From the NCBI GenBank assembly GCA_019096065.1, contig JAGUCH010000006.1, forward strand, positions 2,562,001 to 2,626,000: DNA of 64,000 nt, read 5' to 3'. Below the pieces are notes generated by a model. The model was not told the origin of the DNA. It made no database searches and saw only the letters and a program-made list of their open reading frames with translations. A program made the translations under genes and the position numbers. Positions 49,124-60,382 of this stretch are shown here, piece by piece (the first letter of the stretch is position 1; each line of letters opens with the position of its first letter). The stretch comes from Paracyclopina nana (Eukaryota; Arthropoda; Copepoda; Cyclopoida; Cyclopettidae).

Positions 49124-50868
49124 TCAAAGAATAGTGCACTGCAATAAAAGAGATTTTAATTAAAATCTGTAGTGAGCATGATAAGTCTGATCCAATTACA
49201 TTTTTGGCTTTGGGTGAGCTCTGAGCACCTCGAGAGGGGCTACCAGAGGATGTACCGGGTCTGGGCTGTTGCGAGCGTTGTGACTGTTCTTGACTTTGGC
49301 CTCGCAAATTTTCCTCCTCCTGAAGCTGCCTTGCAAGTTGCTCGCTAGAAGAAAGAAAAATGATTATGCAACTCCACTTTTTTGCTGAAAACGTACTCTC
49401 TTTGTTCTCGACTTAAATCTGCAGCCGCAGACTCTTCCATAGCTTGCAATTTTTGAGCGAGTTCCTCGCTGAAAAATTCAAAAAAGAATTAGACAAAGAA
49501 TATATTGAAAAATCCAGTTCGGAAGCCTACTCAGTAAACTGGCTTGTATCACCAAGCTGAGAATGCTCAAATGCTTCCCAAGTGTCCTCTTTGTTGTCAT
49601 CTTGCTGCTCCAAAGCTTTGGCAATCTGCAAACTACAATCGGAAATTTAAAAAAATGCTAGACAATCAATAGAAGCTAATTACTCTTGTTCTAATTGCTG
49701 ATCGGGACTCAATGGAACAGCATTGCTTGCAGAAATCGGCTCCGGAGAAGCCTTTGGAGGGGCAGTGACAAAATCACAGTCGACGAAATCAGCATCACCA
49801 TCAATAGAGCTCAATGTTTCCCACACGACGGAATCCTCTTTCAGAAATCCTTGATCGGTCACAAGAATAAATAGTTCCTAGAACAATGAAATCACATGCG
49901 TTATAAACACATATTTAGTTCAAGCCAATGTGACTTACATTTTTTCTCTTGTAGACGGTTGAAAAATGGTTGTTTCTGAAGAAAATAGCAAGCTCGCCCT
50001 CCTTCATAGTTGTAACGAGCTCGCAAAGGCCATGATACGTTAATTGAGAAGCAGATTCCTCTAGAAAGCCTTGAGCCACCAAGGAGGCACCTAACAGATT
50101 GTCATCATTGGATGATTTATTCGATATGATTTTTTCGACCAGTTGGTTGTAGCTCAATCCATCAACAGCTTTGACAACCTCTTCTTGCTAAAAATAGCAG
50201 GATTGAAACATAATTTACATGGTAGACATTGAAACCTTACCTGAGGATCGACTAGCCATCCGTGATACAAGGCAATGTTGAACAGATCAAATATAATACA
50301 TTCCGAGGTGTATTCAAATTCAGACACTCCACTGAATTTGACGTTGACATCGATGCCAGTCTGAAGCTTAGGTAAAAGAACAACAGCATCGCTTACGTTG
50401 GCCTCATAGTCCAGCCTTTGGTCTGGGGACAAATTTGACGGGACGCTCTCCAGCATCGTATCGCCTAAAATACTCTCGATTAGTTTGACGGAAATCATTG
50501 CCTTAAACGAAGTTACCAAGATATTCAAGCAACTGTTCTGATGAAACAACTTCACAGCCATCTTGAAGCTTCATTTTTCCACGAAGGAAAAGAACGTTGG
50601 CAATGGCAAGCATAGGACAAGGACCATTGGCATTCTGGGTCACGATTGGCACCTTTTGGGAGTTCCAGGATATCCATTTAACGTGGTAAACGTTGTCGAT
50701 GATGGCCGAAGCAGACGAAGAATCCGTGGAAGATTCTTTGGTTATGCTTGGCTTATCGTCGGCGGACAAGTCATTTATGGCAGCTTCTTCTTCTTTTGCA
50801 GGAATGCTACTCACAACCTCGTCCAGAATCTCTTCAACAATTTCCTTCTCAATTTTATCTTTATCCAT
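49124..50868 (-). CDS. MINDY: MINDY-1/2 (FAM63) K48-specific deubiquitinase
   Basis: Exons 50517..50868, 50241..50464, 49939..50187, 49684..49877, 49531..49632, 49397..49468, 49200..49344 and 49124..49138 give 450 aa. The catalytic cysteine lies in TQNANGPCPMLAIAN (C84), and the histidine in RNNHFST (H266). LYHGWLVDPQ, LSYNQLVEKI, QLTYHGLCEL and VTDQGFL are family signatures. The family cleaves long K48-linked ubiquitin chains. Downstream, three short helical repeats (DLQIAKALEQQ, DEELAQKLQAMEES, DEQLARQLQEEEN) look like ubiquitin-interacting MIU/UIM elements, each in its own exon and each with the same phase. The last exon is only five codons and supplies the C-terminus CTIL, a CAAX-type prenylation signal matching the CVIL/CVLL ends of vertebrate MINDY-1/2. 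Confidence 0.93.
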
Positions 50869-51210
50869 GTTCGCTTTTCATCAAGTCATCAAAACGTAAA
50901 AACTGATGTCAAAAAGTTTGTTTTGATTTTTCGCGTACTGAAAAACGGACCGAAACTAAGCCAATCCAATTATGACTGAGGCAGAAATCTGTAGGTGTAC
51001 ACAGAGCTCATTAAATTCACTGCATAATTAAAGCTCATTAATTTAATTCTGATGAATAACTATGACGTCATGCGTTACACTGTACGTCAAGGCGGTAAGG
51101 GACGTTTCCATGAAATGATTACTTAGCCTAAAAAAGCAGTAAAACATTTTCATTAGGTTTAGTGACGATTTTTCAAAAAAAATCCGATCATATTAGCTTT
51201 TCTATATTTT
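50869..51210. other. 5' flank of MINDY
   Basis: AT-rich region upstream of the minus-strand MINDY ATG, with a perfect CRE palindrome (TGACGTCA) at 51063..51070, about 200 nt upstream. Nothing else seen. Confidence 0.45.
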
Positions 51211-52004
51211 ATATGATGGAAAGCAATTTTTGCATGTATAATTCAGTTTACCAATTTGTCTCAGTTCATAAAACTACGCATATATAAAAGCTCTGACGTT
51301 TAACTTTATCAAGTGACACGCATTATAAAGTATTTTATAAGGTGTGTTGCTCCTCTGTTTGACCAGAGACCATGATATTGTCCAAGAAGTAAATCCCATT
51401 GCAGAAAAAAGGAGAAAAATGCCTTGGGGGGTTGCATGGGGATCGAACCCTGATCATCTAGATTAGGAATCCGACGCTCTACTGACTGAGCTACCACTAC
51501 AGATAGAAAAGATTGTTGTTAGAATTCCTTTTTATTCTTCTTCTAAGCTGCGCAAAGCTTAGCAGAGGATTATATTCTCTATCAGAGATACCAGACACAA
51601 CTTGATCTAACATATCTTTTAGCTTAAAAAACTTCCAAATTCAAAATGCACACTTTTTAAGTGATTCATTAACACTTTCGGCTACTCTTGCACTACTGAG
51701 GGCCTCTCAACCCAAGCCCTCAAAGTAATGGATCAAATGCTAAGTCAAGATTGCCTGGTCTGGTAACTTCATTAACATTTGAAAATTACTTTCCATCATA
51801 TAAAATCGTATATATATGTAAACAAATTATAAAACAGGCTTACAAAATGTCTGAGCTCATTTTACAAAGTAAAAATCTCGTAGCATTACTTGGCTCTCGT
51901 AAGCTCGAGCCCGCAAAGTTGCCACTCGATTTTTACTTTACAAAATTTGCTCAGCTATTTTATTAGCTTGTTTTATAAATTGTTTACATATATAAATAGA
52001 TATT
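51211..52004. repeat. Tandem duplication, copy 1 (~794 bp)
   Basis: Starts ATATGATGGAAAGCAATTTT and is followed immediately by a second copy starting with the same string at 52005. The two copies stay alignable throughout, with small indels and scattered substitutions. Each contains a tRNA-like sequence in the minus orientation near its first third. I see no other coding potential. Confidence 0.85.
51430..51500 (-). pseudogene. tRNA-Arg(CCT)-like sequence, copy 1
   Basis: On the minus strand GTAGTGGTAGCTCAGTCAGT, a D-stem GCTC/GAGC, an anticodon-loop-like TTCCTAA (anticodon CCT) and a B-box-like GGGTTCGATCC occur at tRNA spacing. The acceptor and anticodon stems have mismatches, so it is probably a pseudogene or a tRNA-derived SINE head rather than a working tRNA. 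Confidence 0.55.
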
Positions 52005-52764
52005 ATATGATGGAAAGCAATTTTTGCATGTATAATTCAGGTTACCAATTTGTCTCAGTTCATAAAACTACACATATATAAAAGCTCTGACGTTTAACTT
52101 TATCAAGTGACACACATTATAAAGTATTTTATAAGGTGTGTTGCTCCTCTGTTACCATGATATTGTCAAAGAAGTAAATCTGATTGCAGAATAAAGGAGA
52201 AAATAATGCCATGTATGGGTATCGGACCCTGAACGCCAGGATTAGGAGTCCAGCGCTCTACAGACTGAGCTAGCAATACAGTTAGAAAAGTTGTTGCTAG
52301 AATTCCTTTTTATTCTTCTTCTAAGCTGAGCTAAGAGTAGAGTCTCTATCAGAGATACCAGACAAAACTTGATCGAACAGATCTTTTAGCTCCAAAAAGT
52401 GCCAAATTCAAAATCTACAATTTTTAATTGATTGATTAACGCTTTCAACTACTCTTGCCCTACTGAGGGCATCTCAACCCAAGCCTTCAAAGTAATGGAT
52501 CAGATGCTAAGTCAAGATCAATTGTTCTGGTAACTTCATTAACATTTGAAAATTTCTTTCCATCATATAAAATTGAATATATATGTAAACAAATTATAAA
52601 ACAGGCTTTCAAAATATCTGAGCTCATTTTGCAAAGTAAAAATCTCGTAGCATCACTTGGCTCTCGCAAGCTCGAGCCCGCAAAGTTGCCACTCGATTTT
52701 TACAAAAGCTCAGCTATTTTATTAGCTTGTTTTATAAATTGTTTACATATATAAATAGATATAA
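52005..52764. repeat. Tandem duplication, copy 2 (~760 bp)
   Basis: Second copy of the unit starting at 51211; both end in a TATAAATAGATAT-type string. It lacks about 35 bp relative to copy 1 and differs by scattered substitutions, suggesting the duplication is not very recent. Confidence 0.85.
52216..52282 (-). pseudogene. tRNA-Arg(CCT)-like sequence, copy 2
   Basis: Minus strand: GCTAGCTCAGTCTGTAGAGC, then a CTCCTAA loop (anticodon CCT) with a four-of-five paired stem, then GGGTCCGATACCC. The acceptor stem pairs at about five of seven positions. It is closer to a folded tRNA than copy 1, but the B box is altered (TCCGAT), so function is doubtful. Confidence 0.5.
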
Positions 52765-55700
52765 CCAAGATGATCTAAAAATATAAGGTGACGTACTAGC
52801 TGAGCTTCACTTCTATGAGCTGGCAGACTAAAACCCCGTCTGACAAAAAAAATTGAACACTGTGAATGTAATTAATATTAACAATTTCATTTTTAGCCAG
52901 CAAACGCCAAAATTGAGGGCTTTTGAGAAGTAAAAAAAAATCTTGCTACACTCACTTCCACACGAAACAGTTTCAGGTTTTCAGCAAAAATTCACAACAT
53001 TGGATTTAAAGGAGAAGATGAGGAAAGTAGCAAAGATGCTGATAGTAGCCCGTTTTCTTTTTAAAGCCTGGGCTAGAAAATTAACATTCATTGAAGTTAA
53101 AGTTAATTATATTATAAATTGAAAATGATATCCATGCTAAAATTGTTTTTTCCAGTATCTTCGTTACTTTCTACTTTAGTTCCCACTTTTAGTGATTGGA
53201 GCGCCATCTCGGTTATGACGAACAGATTTCGTGATTTTATGTCTCTTCGTTCTGTCAAGGATAGCCGTACGAGATGGGGCTGTATTTAGCGATAACCTAA
53301 CTAGTAGTAGTGAAGTACTTCTCATTTGATAGCAAAAGGAGAACTGATAATGGCTTTTCCAAATTTTTCCCTTTGTTCTTTTAGTACGGTACGTAAGATG
53401 AATAAACATGATATTGAATTGGAGTATAGAAAACATAATCAGTAAGGTTTAATTCTGTTAAAATGGTAAATTGTTAATTTTTCCCTTCATTAAATAAATA
53501 AAAACAATTTTGCCGATCTCTTTCTATGCAGTTTCTTACTCGTTACAATAACTAAAGAGCTATTAAAAAGCTCCTGATTAGCTTGCTATTCTCAAGCAAC
53601 TAGCAGGTGGAATATTTTAAAAGAATTTACATTGCATCACAAATTGTTCATATTTCAAGCCACCTTAACTCTTGTGAGATGTGCATTTCATAATTATAGT
53701 TTCTCAACGAATATTTACCACTTCAATGGCTAAATCGATCGAAAAAAAGGATTAAAAATAATTTTTTCCTCATTGCAAAACCATGAGACGCATGTAATAA
53801 TTTAATGAGAATTTCTAGCTTGATAACCTCAAGAAAGCGTCAAAACAATACCTAGAAATATTTTTCAGCACTATGCTACTTTTGGCTAAAGCTACAATAG
53901 TGAATGTCTCTTCAAAGGTAATTGCTGAATTACTTCAGTGTATCATTTAACCTGTTCCTCGTCATGGTCTTTCCAACTGATGCTCTCGCCCGAGGGTGTA
54001 AAATCCTCAATTTCTGTTGCTAGTGGAAGATTTGAATGCAATTTCAAAGTGGCACATTCGTGAAACGGCCCGAGGGCAACAAGAGCCAATCAACACCCCC
54101 AAGTGAATGCCCATCACAAAGTTTGTCGTGAGACAACTCCGCTTGGCAGGAGGCCTAATGCTCCAAATTACAGAACTATGAAGAGGCTATGGAGTGCCAA
54201 AAAATGCTCAAATGTTGATTGAATGCTGTAGCCTCATTTTGGAGTGCATCATGGGAATGCCAAAGCTCTGGCTACTTATCGTCGTACATGCATCAAGGAT
54301 TATCCCCGAGCCAAGTATCCAACATCATTGGGGGCTTATTTGTTAAAAGTCCATCTTTGATTGATGGTCAACGATCGAGGGCATCTCGGAGCCCAAGGGC
54401 TGAGTTTGACACAGAAATCTCACTATTTCCAACAAGCCATTATAATTACAAATTTCTTTAGATCAGGCAACAACTACGATATGTGATGACATGAAAAATG
54501 CCATAATCGCCGAGAGCGTGTTAAATGGACGTTCGAGCCAAATGTACTCTGATGGGTGGAGTGCATGTAAAAAGTCTTCATTAGCGATGCAAATCCACAA
54601 CTCCATAAAAGATCATTGCCAAAAATGCCAGCCCCGGCATTTAGTAGCTAGCTCTATGCCATTAAAAATCTGACAATCGATATTCTCGGTATACGAAAAT
54701 TGATGGGAGAAATGAGGCCAAAGAGACCATATCTGGTCTAATAGGCTGCTTCGCATTTTTTCAAATTGAGTTGTCTACTCCTCAAGGCATCGAAGATTGT
54801 GTATAAAACCAGAGAAAATGATGGGCAACATCATTTCATGTAAGCTTGTTAGATTCCAAAAATGGCGGAGTCGGGAAACAGTAGGTATACAGTTATACTA
54901 AATTGAGATGCATGCTATGGTAAGCTGGAAAACGTGGCAATTATCGTCGACGATTTTCCAAATGGTCCAGAAGACGACCAAGTTCATGATTATGATGAAC
55001 TTCCATGATAACAGCAGCAGTGTGAAATCTGAGACCTCTCGACCACAAATAAGATGGATCACGAGAGATGTCAAATTGCCTGTTATCACAATTTTGGACA
55101 CTTTTATTGGGCTCACAATAAAAATAAAAAGCTCAACCTCACCCTCCTTTTTTATTCAAGAATTGTATTCTGTTATTGAATATTTTAAAAGTGCGTGAGA
55201 AATTGCAGAGTAACTTTTTTTCTGATTAGCTTTTGGATGACTGACCAAAAAAGTTCATTACGAGCATAAAATGATTAAGGGAGGTGGCTGCATGTCGCAA
55301 ATAACTAGTTGTTTTCGAGCCTTTGGGCACCAGATAATAGTTTTATCCCCTCAGAGTAAATGGGGTCTCGTAACAAGCCCAATTAATTTTGTCTGCAGAA
55401 AAAGTGACTTCATTAGTATGGGCGGGTAAAATGGGGCTTGAGAAATTGCCAATCAAACTGTTAGAAGAAAATGGTAAGCAATTTTGATTGGAGCGAGCGT
55501 CAAAAGTGATTGAGCGGTTGAGCCTCTTCTCCCATTAAAAAAATACTTTCGGCCTGATTGGGGTTTCATTTACAGTTTGTTTAGGGATGAGGTCGGTCGT
55601 TAAAACAGCCATTATTGCAACAATATATCTTGCACGCCAAAGCTGAAATCTCTGGTGCGAAAATCACCCTGGATTGTTCACAATTAAGATGGAGCTGCAA

Positions 55701-56425
55701 TCTTTCTAAGCCATTCATTTGGGCCAATTTATCAAGCCCAGATTTAATGGAGTTTTGATTAAAAGTAGCATTTGGGCTCACGCAGCATTATAATTATAAC
55801 CTCTACACTTTATACGTACGAGCTCGCTTCTTGGCCATTGGAAATGGCTATTTATCGCTGCTACATTGAAATAGCTTCTAACAGCCCATATTTCAAATTG
55901 CAGCCTAAAAACGGGATCGAGGTAGCGTATAAAAATGATTTATTGCCAAGGCATTTGGAGAGAAAATGAAAATAATTAGGAATTTCCACAAGAGATCTAC
56001 GGCTAGAAATTCATTCACATTTCTCAAAATGATGGATCCTCGACAGGAGCTAAGAGAATTCCATACCATTTCGCGGGGGTCAGCAGCAGTGTCTGCGGTT
56101 GGTCACTCATTACCCAAATCTCACTGCATAATTTTTCTCCATTCTGGAGCAAAAAATGGCTACGACCCCTTTTAGCCATTCAATACAGCCGCAGTCAAAG
56201 TACATACAATCTCATATCAAGTGGTCTCAATTCCATGCGTAGCCATAAAATTGCAGCAGCAGATCTTTATCTCCAAACTAGAAACAATTCAAACAGACAA
56301 CTTTGAGCTGGCAACCAAAAAAAAATACCTGAACGCAAACGCTCTCAAAGTTGCTTGGCTGGTTTGATGAAGGCACCATAAACACACACTCGATCAACAA
56401 AGGCTCAATAACTGAGAGTTGAAGT
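52765..56425. other. Noncoding interval
   Basis: 3.7 kb of AT-rich DNA between the tandem duplication and the protease gene. The open frames are short and look like shadows. No RNA gene, repeat or domain recognised. Confidence 0.5.
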
Positions 56426-58416
56426 ATGAAGACTCCATTTTGGTTGCTGATTCTTCTCATCTCTAGCTCGGCCAACAGCCAACAGAAGTGTCTCACAACT
56501 TCGGACAGTCCATCCCAAAATGTCGAGTGCTCCTTTCCATTTGTCTTCGATGGAAAACTCACCTCGAGGTGCATCAATGACAAGGATCCCGATGGCAGAT
56601 TCTGGTGCTCAACCAAGACAGCTGACAACTTTCAGCACATAGGCGGCAAGGGATATTGGGGATACTGCAGAGAAGAGTGTTTTTCGTAATTTTAATTAGC
56701 TGCATTCAGATAGGAAAAGTCTAATTCACTCATCTTTATAGAACGACTGTCAAAGCAACTACGACAGAAGCTTCCACAGAAACGCAAGAACCTCGAGTTG
56801 GCAATTTGCCCACGCAAGTATTTACCAATCAGCCAACTGAGAGTGGCACTTATTTACCAACTGAGGCAGAGGGAACTTGCGGCACATATCTTGGTACAGG
56901 TCATATCATTGGCGGTGTTGTGACCAAAAGGGGAGAATTGCCTTATTTGGCTGCTTTGGGCTACCGATCATCTCCAGGTGGCAAAATCAATTACAACTGT
57001 GGCGGAACTCTGATTAACAGGCAATTAAACCTCTTAAGCTCTTCTTGGCCACATTGAGTTATTTATGTTGGAAAATCATATAGGAGATATGTGATCACTG
57101 CTGCCCATTGCCACAGTCGCACAACTCCACGACTACAAATCATTGAAGTGGTCCTCGGGGAGCACGACTTGTCAAAGGATCCCGATTGCCCTGGGACCTG
57201 CAAATCAGTGCAAAAATTCAACATCAATCCAAACACCGATGTACAAATACACGAGGGCTACAACCAAGACACGGCAAGTCCCCATTCATATCTGTGCAGT
57301 TTCAAATGAAAGCATTTCAAGCTACTCATTTTCTAAACACATTTGCAATCCCTGAAAGTAAGGCAGTGAGTGTCCAGTGCAGTTTATTTGATTATACAAG
57401 CTTTGATTAGAACACATCTTAAGTTTATTGAGAAAACTGAGCTAGATGGCCATTTTGAGCTAACTGAGTATAAGCTGAGATAACTAAGGAAGTTAGTGAA
57501 ATAACTAAGCAAGCTGAGAACTCATTTGTAAGATGGGCTGACTCATAATAGCTCAGAATGCAATTATGGTAGTACTGAGTCTTAGGAGAAGAGTTTGCTG
57601 AGAACACTAACCATCAGCTGTGAATGGTTGGGCTGAGAACAATTTAAAAGCGTGCTCAGAATACTAAGATCATTGATCAAAATGAGCAGAATTTGAGCAC
57701 TCTTTGATAATTGACAGCTTTTTTAGGCATGATTAGCTTTATATAACTCCAATACTTAATTTTAGGTTGTCTCAAATGCAAATGACATTGCGCTAATAAG
57801 ACTTCCTCGACCAGCTATAACTGCAAATGAGGACTTTGATGAAATTGTCATGCCTGTTTGCATTGGTTGGAATGCAGCCATAAAGGTGCCCGAAGACAAA
57901 TTCATAGTGGCTGGTTGGGGAAGAACTAGCAATGACCCTTTTGACACTGGTGACATTTCTGAGGCTGGAGCCCATTCAGCTTTGCTGCAAAAGCTTGAAG
58001 TTCCCGTAATCACATCTGAAGAGTGCAAAAACCGATTTGCTATTTTCAACAGAATCCACTCAGAGAGGCACATTTGTGCCGGTGGTGTGAAAGGTAAACG
58101 GAAAATTGTAGCTATAGCAATTCGAACTTAAGATTGTAATTTTTAAATTCGCAGGAAAAGATTCATGCTCTGGAGATTCTGGTGGACCTCTGATGTCTCA
58201 AGTTTCGGGCGATTTCAAGCAGACCAAGTATTTATATGGCATAGTTTCGTTTGGCACAAGAAAATGTGGCCAAGTAAGTAACTATGCCTAAATATTCAGT
58301 CCACCTAGATTGAGACAATGGATTCAATTTAATTATTGCTTTTACAGGGATTTCCCGGCGTCTATACAAAGCTCTCTCATTACATTGATTGGATAATTGC
58401 TCACCTGAAGCCCTGA
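56426..58416 (+). CDS. Trypsin-like serine protease with N-terminal fibronectin type II domain
   Basis: Exons 56426..56685, 56742..57020, 57084..57273, 57766..58093, 58155..58273 and 58348..58416 give 414 aa. After the signal peptide (MKTPFWLLILLISSSANS) there is an FN2-like domain at about residues 30-85: VECSFPFVFDGKLTSRC, then GRFWCSTKT and GYWGYC. A Thr/Glu-rich linker follows, then a chymotrypsin-fold domain starting at about IIGGVV. The catalytic triad is intact: TAAHC, NDIALIRL and GKDSCSGDSGGPL. Aspartate in KDSC (position 189 in chymotrypsin numbering) predicts cleavage after Lys/Arg. Two introns begin with GC rather than GT (at 57021 and 57274), needed to keep CGGTLINRRYVITAAHC and DTVVSNANDIAL continuous. 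AATAAA is at 58430..58435. It is secreted; the FN2 domain would give collagen or matrix binding (inference). Confidence 0.9.
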
Positions 58417-59040
58417 AACTTGCTGTGTAAATAAAAAAATGTGAATGCCATCATTTGTGTGCGAGCAGAATTTATTTTTAGTTTCTCTTCGTCTTATCGT
58501 TGCGTCGTGATTTATCCTACAGGCATTTTCACGATATGTAGTACTGGCAGTAGCTTCCAAGGTACCAGGCACTTTTTTAAAGGCTGTAGCCTAATTTTTG
58601 GCCAACATCATCCGTCTGAATCTCTCTAATTATCAAGATTGCACGGAGAAATGCTGCTGATGAGCCAGGCTTCGCAGCAACAAAATGAAAAACATTTTCT
58701 CCCAACCATCTACAAAATGGAGCCTTCTACGTACCAAAGCATCAAAATTCTGATCTGACTGGAGCTGCATTATTTTCGTTCGTTTCGGTAAAAATACTAC
58801 GTAGGCGTGGTAGCTAAAGATCATTCATCACTGAGGTGCTTTTGGGAGAACTTTTGGAAATTGGACTCTCGTAGCCGCCACTTTACATAACTTGCTGCCG
58901 AAACGAGGAGCAAACTACATGCCTGTCAATTCTCCACCTAAATTGGTTTTTTCTTTCCTTCTTCAGCCTGGATCATTATTAGCTCGCTGTCATGGAATTA
59001 ATTAAGTTCATTAAAACTGAATTGAGTCGGGCTCCATCAT
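58417..59040. other. Noncoding interval after the protease gene
   Basis: Protease 3' UTR and AT-rich flank leading to the foldback array. No gene seen. Confidence 0.45.
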
Positions 59041-59878
59041 TTTGTCCGACACTTTACGTCATGTTGTAAAATGTCCGACACATTTGGTATAGTTGTAAAA
59101 TGACCGACACAATTCTAGCGACGGGTGCATTTTTTGCCCGACACATTTGGTATAGTTGCAAAATGACCGACACATGTTTGGCGACGGGAGCATTTTTTGA
59201 TCGACATATTTGGTATAGTTGCAAAATGACCAACACATTTTTCGTGATGTGTGCCTTTTCTGACAGACAAAGTTGCAAGTCTAGGGCCTGGTTCACCTGG
59301 ATATTATGACGCGTCATTATGGCGCGATATTATGAGGATATTTGGAAATATCGGGTATTTGCAAAATAATTTTACGAATTTTTTCTTCGAATTTGCTCTT
59401 TTGTGATCAAAACCCTTTGCCTAAAATAATAAAGTCTCGATATTTCCTTTTATTTCGTTCCGATATTTTGTAATATCGAGCCATAATGACGCGTCATAAT
59501 ATCCAGGTGAACCGCGCCTAGAATGGCTTAAAAATTCTTGAATTCTTAAAATTAAAGGAAAAAAATTGAAGCTATTTATATTTATATTTATGGGGTGTTT
59601 TTTTGTTCATAAGACAAGAGTAACAAATGCCATTGTTGATAGGATAGACTTTTTCCAAATTAAAAAAGCTTAAGATTAGTACAAAAGTCGGACATTTTAC
59701 ATCTGGGTCGTGTCGGACATTTTGCAACTTGACAAAACCTGTCGGACATTTAACAATCTATTTGTCGGACATTCTACAACTATGACAAATCTGTCGGGCA
59801 CAAAACGCAGTGGATGTCGGACATTTTACTACTAGGCGTGTCGGGCATTTTACAACTTGATTTTCGGACAAAAAAAGT
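59041..59878. mobile_element. Foldback-type element with inverted arrays of a GTCGGACATTTT motif
   Basis: The left arm (59041..59240) repeats TTTGGTATAGTTGcAAAATG.cCGACA with a 63-bp period (phases at 59083, 59146, 59209). The right arm (about 59695..59878) carries seven spaced copies of the reverse complement, GTCGGACATTTTxCAAC, every 23-30 bp. The arms are in opposite orientation around a centre that contains a separate MITE. There is no coding capacity. It resembles foldback transposons, whose long termini are built of short repeats. The outer boundaries and target duplication are not resolved. Confidence 0.6.
59284..59518. mobile_element. 235-bp MITE with ~38-bp terminal inverted repeats and TA target duplication
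   Basis: The left end reads GGGCCTGGTTCACCTGGATA then TTATGACGCGTCATTATGG. The right end is its reverse complement with two or three mismatches near the tip. TA flanks both sides (59282..59283 and 59519..59520). The interior is AT-rich and noncoding. TIRs plus TA duplication fit a non-autonomous Tc1/mariner-type element. It sits inside the foldback array, so it inserted later. Confidence 0.8.
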
Positions 59879-60382
59879 TCCCCCATTGAGTCAGCTTTTA
59901 AGTGAGTGTGTGAAGACTTTGGCACCCCACTGATGGGCTTGGATATCCCGCAGATATGAGGCAACATGAAAAATTCCAATAAAATTGGCAAATTGTTGCA
60001 TATACCCAATGATAAGAAGCAGTGAAGCAAGAACGATGGTCACACGCTTTATCTATAGCAAACATAGCAATTTATAAAAGATTTATGCTGTATTTCGTCT
60101 TCCGTCAATTTCTCAACGTTGCCAAGAGATGCGAATCAGACTTTTTAGTATCTGCAGCCACGTGAGATTATTTATGATGGCTACTCGCAGAGCTTTAGGC
60201 TGTGAGATCGAGCAAACATACTTGTCCATCAATATCTAGTATAAAACGGTACCACGAACTTAATCGAACTCTAATTCCCATTTGACCGTAGAGCAGCTGA
60301 AGACCTCTGCCCAAATATTTCTACAAATTAGACGAGGCAATCGCCAAGAGCCAAAGTTTCTCCAAAGGCATAAATTTTGTGG
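59879..60382. other. Noncoding interval
   Basis: 3' flank of the MFSD6-like gene; AT-rich, no features recognised. Confidence 0.4.

Noticed and set aside
53176-53436. 86-aa minus-strand ORF, basic C-terminus
   Set aside because: Short, no similarity recognised and no splice sites; could not be supported as a gene.
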